Assembly (NCBI GenBank): GCA_965214615.1
Contig: CBDCBY010000001.1
Location: forward strand, 1-9,502
Direction: 5' to 3'
DNA from: CBDAUN01 sp965214615
GTDB taxonomy: Bacteria; Pseudomonadota; Gammaproteobacteria; Arenicellales; JAJDZL01
DNA length: 9,502 bases
Shown here: one piece after another, positions 7,053-9,502 of the stretch
Numbering within the stretch: the first letter of the stretch is position 1
Layout: the number at the start of each line of letters is the position of its first letter
Notes under the pieces: generated by a model
Told to the model about the DNA's origin: nothing
The model's input: only the letters and a program-made list of their open reading frames with translations
Database searches by the model: none
Translations under genes and position numbers: made by a program

Positions 7053-8963
7053 ATGAGTATAAGCAGGATCGAAATCACCAACTTCAAGGGCATCAGTGAC
7101 CGCCAGATTATCGAGTTACGACCGATCACCTTATTGTTTGGCCCGAACAGTGCCGGCAAGAGCACCATCCTGCAAGCTCTCCACTATCTGCGCGAAATCC
7201 TGGAGCGTGGCAACACAAACCCTGATACTCTGGCCGGTGGATCAATGGATCTCGGTGGCTTCGGGACACTCGTACACAATCACGACCTGGATCGCACAAT
7301 TACGCTCAAGGCCGTGATGGATTTATCCCTTGACCAAAGTTGTGAAGGATTGCCGCTGCACAACGAGGTGACTATCGACGACCCGGAATTTGCCGAACTG
7401 CCGATTCTCTACCTGACCAGCGACAGCTTCGATGAGTATCAAGGAGAGGAATGTATCAGGAAGATAGCGCTTGCCATTGACATTCAATGGAGTGCCCTGA
7501 AGCAAGCATCCTATGTCTCCCGGATGGAGATTGAACTCAACGATGAACCGATCGCCTCGATTGTTTCTCCGCCAGATAAGGGGCGGGCACAACTCACTGA
7601 TTTCAATTTCTCGCACCCGCTATTACGGCAGGCTGTTTCTCCCGATGACGCACCCGCAGAAGATATGGAGCAACTGCCAGATTCATCGCCACTTGAAGAT
7701 GAAATCCGAAGCCTCTCTCGTCAGGTAGCAGCCGATCGAATAACGCCAGATATGACAAGTGACACGTTACGTATTGGCGTCGGGACACCTATCGGAGCCC
7801 TACCCACCCTTGATCACGAGCTTGGACTCGACATCCGTGACCCGGATGCGGTTGAGCAGAGATTCGACTTCGACACCCGTCTTGTGCATATTACCAAGCT
7901 GCTCGATATTCCCGAGCTCGACATCCCCGACCCGGATGCGGTTGAGGAGAGGGATATACTAACGGGAGCGACGTGGAAGAACGAACAACACACACCACGC
8001 ACGAACGGTTTGCGTCGACTGCTTTCCGAAATGATCCTGGGGCCAGCGCGAATCATCCGTGACTATCTTGCACAAATGATCTATATCGGCCCGCTCCGCG
8101 AAGTCCCTGCACGTAACTACCGGCCACAATTCTCACCGGATAACGCGCGTTGGGCCAACGGGCTGGCTGCCTGGGATTTCCTCTATCGCGATCAGAGTGG
8201 CGATTTGATGAAAGAGGTTAATCAGTGGCTCGAAAACTATCTGCAAACCGGCTACCGCCTTGAACGAGTCGAGTGCAAGGAAGTACCTGTACCCAGCCGG
8301 TTTCATCGGATGTTTGAGCGCGGCCTGGATGAAGACGACCTGGGTGAACTACAGGAAATCTACCAAAGCCTCGCCATCCGTACCGAGGTCGTTCTGCGCG
8401 ATTCCGGGAAGGGTATACTCGTAGCGCCATGCGATGTCGGTATCGGCATATCACAGATGATCCCCGTGATAGTCGGTGCACTCCGGGATCAATACCATGA
8501 GGGCACTCTTCTGGCAGTTGAGCAGCCCGAGTTGCATGTCCATCCTGCCATTCAGGTGGGTATGGGCGACCTGTTTATCCGGGCTGCACAAAGCACCGGT
8601 CAAGTAGCAGTAGCGGCTAACCGCTTTCGAAGTATGGACGACCTGTTTATCAATACTGCACAAGGCGGTTTAGTGCCAGTCAATGACAAGGACATTATCC
8701 GCCCCCTTCCTGAAAAAACGTTACTCATCGAGACCCATAGTGAACATATCATTCTACGCCTTCTACGCCGGATCAGGGAGACGACAGACAACGAACTACC
8801 ACCCGGAGTGTCTGCCCTGCGCCCGGATGACCTTTCCGTGATCTACGTTGAAGGGGGTGACAGCGGGGTCCGCTTCCGTGCACTGGGTGTCGACGACGAA
8901 GGCGAGTTCCGCGACCGCTGGCCGCACGGCTTCTTTGAAGAACGAGCCGAAGAACTCTTCTGA
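7053..8963 (+). CDS. AAA/ABC-type ATPase with DUF3696 C-terminus
   Basis: This 636-aa protein is a predicted ATPase of the OLD/RecF/SMC-like ABC class. The N-terminus has the RIEITNFKGI strand and Walker A GPNSAGKS at 30-37. GPLREVPARNYRP at 346-358 is a family-conserved block. GIGISQM at 463-469 is the ABC-signature position. Walker B is LLAVEQPELHVHP at 486-498, with E490 just before the QPELHVHP stretch. IETHSEH at 559-565 is the H-loop region. The tail, about 586-636, ends in WPHGFFEERAEELF, the DUF3696 signature. No TOPRIM nuclease domain is seen, so it is not a complete OLD nuclease. Residues 160-330 are poorly conserved by eye and contain a repeat; a second duplication lies at 504-537. 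It follows hsdS by nine bases and overlaps the next gene by one base. A role in defence with that neighbour is inferred from context. Confidence 0.88.
   Translation: MSISRIEITNFKGISDRQIIELRPITLLFGPNSAGKSTILQALHYLREILERGNTNPDTLAGGSMDLGGFGTLVHNHDLDRTITLKAVMDLSLDQSCEGLPLHNEVTIDDPEFAELPILYLTSDSFDEYQGEECIRKIALAIDIQWSALKQASYVSRMEIELNDEPIASIVSPPDKGRAQLTDFNFSHPLLRQAVSPDDAPAEDMEQLPDSSPLEDEIRSLSRQVAADRITPDMTSDTLRIGVGTPIGALPTLDHELGLDIRDPDAVEQRFDFDTRLVHITKLLDIPELDIPDPDAVEERDILTGATWKNEQHTPRTNGLRRLLSEMILGPARIIRDYLAQMIYIGPLREVPARNYRPQFSPDNARWANGLAAWDFLYRDQSGDLMKEVNQWLENYLQTGYRLERVECKEVPVPSRFHRMFERGLDEDDLGELQEIYQSLAIRTEVVLRDSGKGILVAPCDVGIGISQMIPVIVGALRDQYHEGTLLAVEQPELHVHPAIQVGMGDLFIRAAQSTGQVAVAANRFRSMDDLFINTAQGGLVPVNDKDIIRPLPEKTLLIETHSEHIILRLLRRIRETTDNELPPGVSALRPDDLSVIYVEGGDSGVRFRALGVDDEGEFRDRWPHGFFEERAEELF
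7827..7951 (+). repeat. In-frame direct repeat in the ATPase gene, 90-base period
   Basis: A 35-base unit at 7827-7861 recurs at 7917-7951 with three mismatches. Both copies are in frame and encode LDIRDPDAVEQR (residues 259-270) and LDIPDPDAVEER (289-300). The period is exactly 30 codons. The DNA between the copies shows little similarity, apart from a nearby GAGCT before each unit. The segment lies between the nucleotide-binding half sites, where this family varies in length. A recent segmental duplication is the simplest reading. Confidence 0.85.
8560..8663 (+). repeat. In-frame direct repeat between Walker B and the H-loop
   Basis: A 32-base unit at 8560-8591 recurs at 8632-8663, with 27 of 32 bases the same and a period of 72 bases (24 codons). 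It encodes MGDLFIRAAQ at residues 504-513 and MDDLFINTAQ at 528-537. The duplicated stretch directly follows the Walker B segment and precedes ETHSEH, two elements that normally pack close together. It therefore adds an extra loop near the ATP site. Confidence 0.8.
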
Positions 8964-9502
8964 TGTTGCATGAATACGCGGTGGAACCGCGCGCAATCGC
9001 GGCAAATTGGGAGTCTTGCCGTTATCTCTCGGAGAATTTCGGGTTTGACAGGGGAAGGCTGCTCGCGCTGTATCCGAACAAATGGCTGAAACTCGCGATT
9101 GAGGCAGCAGGCGATCTACCCGACATTCAAAAGAAGAAAGTGGTTGAGAAACTGCGTTGGCTCAAGCAGGACTGTTCGGTACGCGCCGGTCGCGATTACG
9201 ATCCAGGATTAGCAGATTGGCTAACCAATGCGGTAGCGCAACACACGATCAACCCATTCCGCGCCATTATCGCTGTAGAGAATGCCGGAGGACATGAGTT
9301 TGTCCTGCCCATGGATACTCTGGACGAACGTCACCCTTTAATGAATGTGGTTCGCTCACACGCGGTTCCACGTGATGTCGAATCGTTGGCGGCATGTCTG
9401 CGGGACGCATTGCGTTTCGGCAGGCGCATTGTCTTTGTTGATCCATTCTTCGCCCCGTATGAACGGAGATACAAGGACATATTTTCCAGGCTTTTGAGTA
9501 TT
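8963..9502 (+). CDS. Uncharacterised ATPase partner, 5' part only (180 codons)
   Basis: The reading frame starts at ATG 8963, which shares one base with the ATPase stop (TGATG), and stays open for 180 codons to the end of the window. The translation starts MLHEYAVEPRAIAANW and includes FGFDRGRLLALYPNKWLKL, a PFRAIIAVEN strand at about 104-113, and RRIVFVDPFF with D160-P161-F162-F163. A strand ending in DP followed by aromatic residues recalls phospholipase D-like folds, but no HxK motif is present in the visible part, so this is only a suggestion. No signal peptide or membrane segment is seen. The start has a poor Shine-Dalgarno sequence, so translation is probably coupled to the ATPase gene. 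I recall similar hypothetical proteins next to DUF3696 ATPases but no established name. The C-terminus lies outside the window. Confidence 0.8.
   Translation, partial: MLHEYAVEPRAIAANWESCRYLSENFGFDRGRLLALYPNKWLKLAIEAAGDLPDIQKKKVVEKLRWLKQDCSVRAGRDYDPGLADWLTNAVAQHTINPFRAIIAVENAGGHEFVLPMDTLDERHPLMNVVRSHAVPRDVESLAACLRDALRFGRRIVFVDPFFAPYERRYKDIFSRLLSI

Noticed and set aside
7827..7951. CRISPR-like repeat and spacer
   Set aside because: There are only two copies, both in frame within a conserved ATPase gene, and the period is 90 bases.
7053..8963. Identity as PrrC or RloC anticodon nuclease, which also accompany type I R-M genes
   Set aside because: The tail is DUF3696 rather than an anticodon-nuclease domain, and the protein lacks the long coiled coil or zinc hook of RloC.
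7053..8963. Identity as an OLD-family nuclease (Gabija GajA type)
   Set aside because: No TOPRIM domain follows the ATPase core; the C-terminus ends in the DUF3696 signature.
150..9502. A BREX or CBASS system, suggested by the BrxR/CapW-like regulator
   Set aside because: None of the BREX genes (pglZ, brxC, pglX) and no cyclase is present; the genes downstream are hsdRMS.

Overview
The window holds one rightward operon that looks like a bacterial type I restriction-modification (R-M) locus carrying extra genes. The layout is regulator, hsdR, hsdM, hsdS, ATPase, then an unnamed gene that runs off the right edge. All genes are on the + strand. Coding sequence runs from base 150 to the end with only one 9-base gap, and no transcription terminator is visible. 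Moderate GC in most genes, good Shine-Dalgarno sequences and sigma70-like promoter elements fit a Gram-negative bacterium, probably a proteobacterium. The sequence alone does not fix the genus.

Bases 1-149 are AT-rich and hold a plausible promoter (TTGACT and TATAAA or TAAACT) plus several inverted repeats that could be operators. The first gene encodes a winged-helix/WYL regulator of the BrxR/CapW type, which commonly controls phage-defence operons. It overlaps hsdR by ATGA. hsdR (1132 aa) combines a DUF4145 N-terminus, a PD-(D/E)xK nuclease and a superfamily 2 translocase. hsdM (503 aa) has intact DPACGTGG and NPPF methyltransferase motifs. hsdS (377 aa) has two target-recognition regions separated by a conserved helical region. 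hsdR/hsdM and hsdM/hsdS are also joined by ATGA overlaps.

After hsdS comes a 636-aa ABC/OLD-like ATPase with a C-terminal DUF3696 signature. It is followed, through a TGATG overlap, by a gene of unknown function, of which 180 codons are present. This ATPase-partner pair is not part of a standard type I R-M system and is the most interesting part of the window. It may be an accessory or backup defence module under the same regulator. The ATPase contains two separate in-frame duplications, one of them between Walker B and the ETHSEH motif.

Likely working model (inference): the WYL protein represses the operon. HsdM and HsdS methylate host sites, and HsdR cuts unmodified DNA. The ATPase and its partner add a second activity that cannot be assigned from sequence alone.
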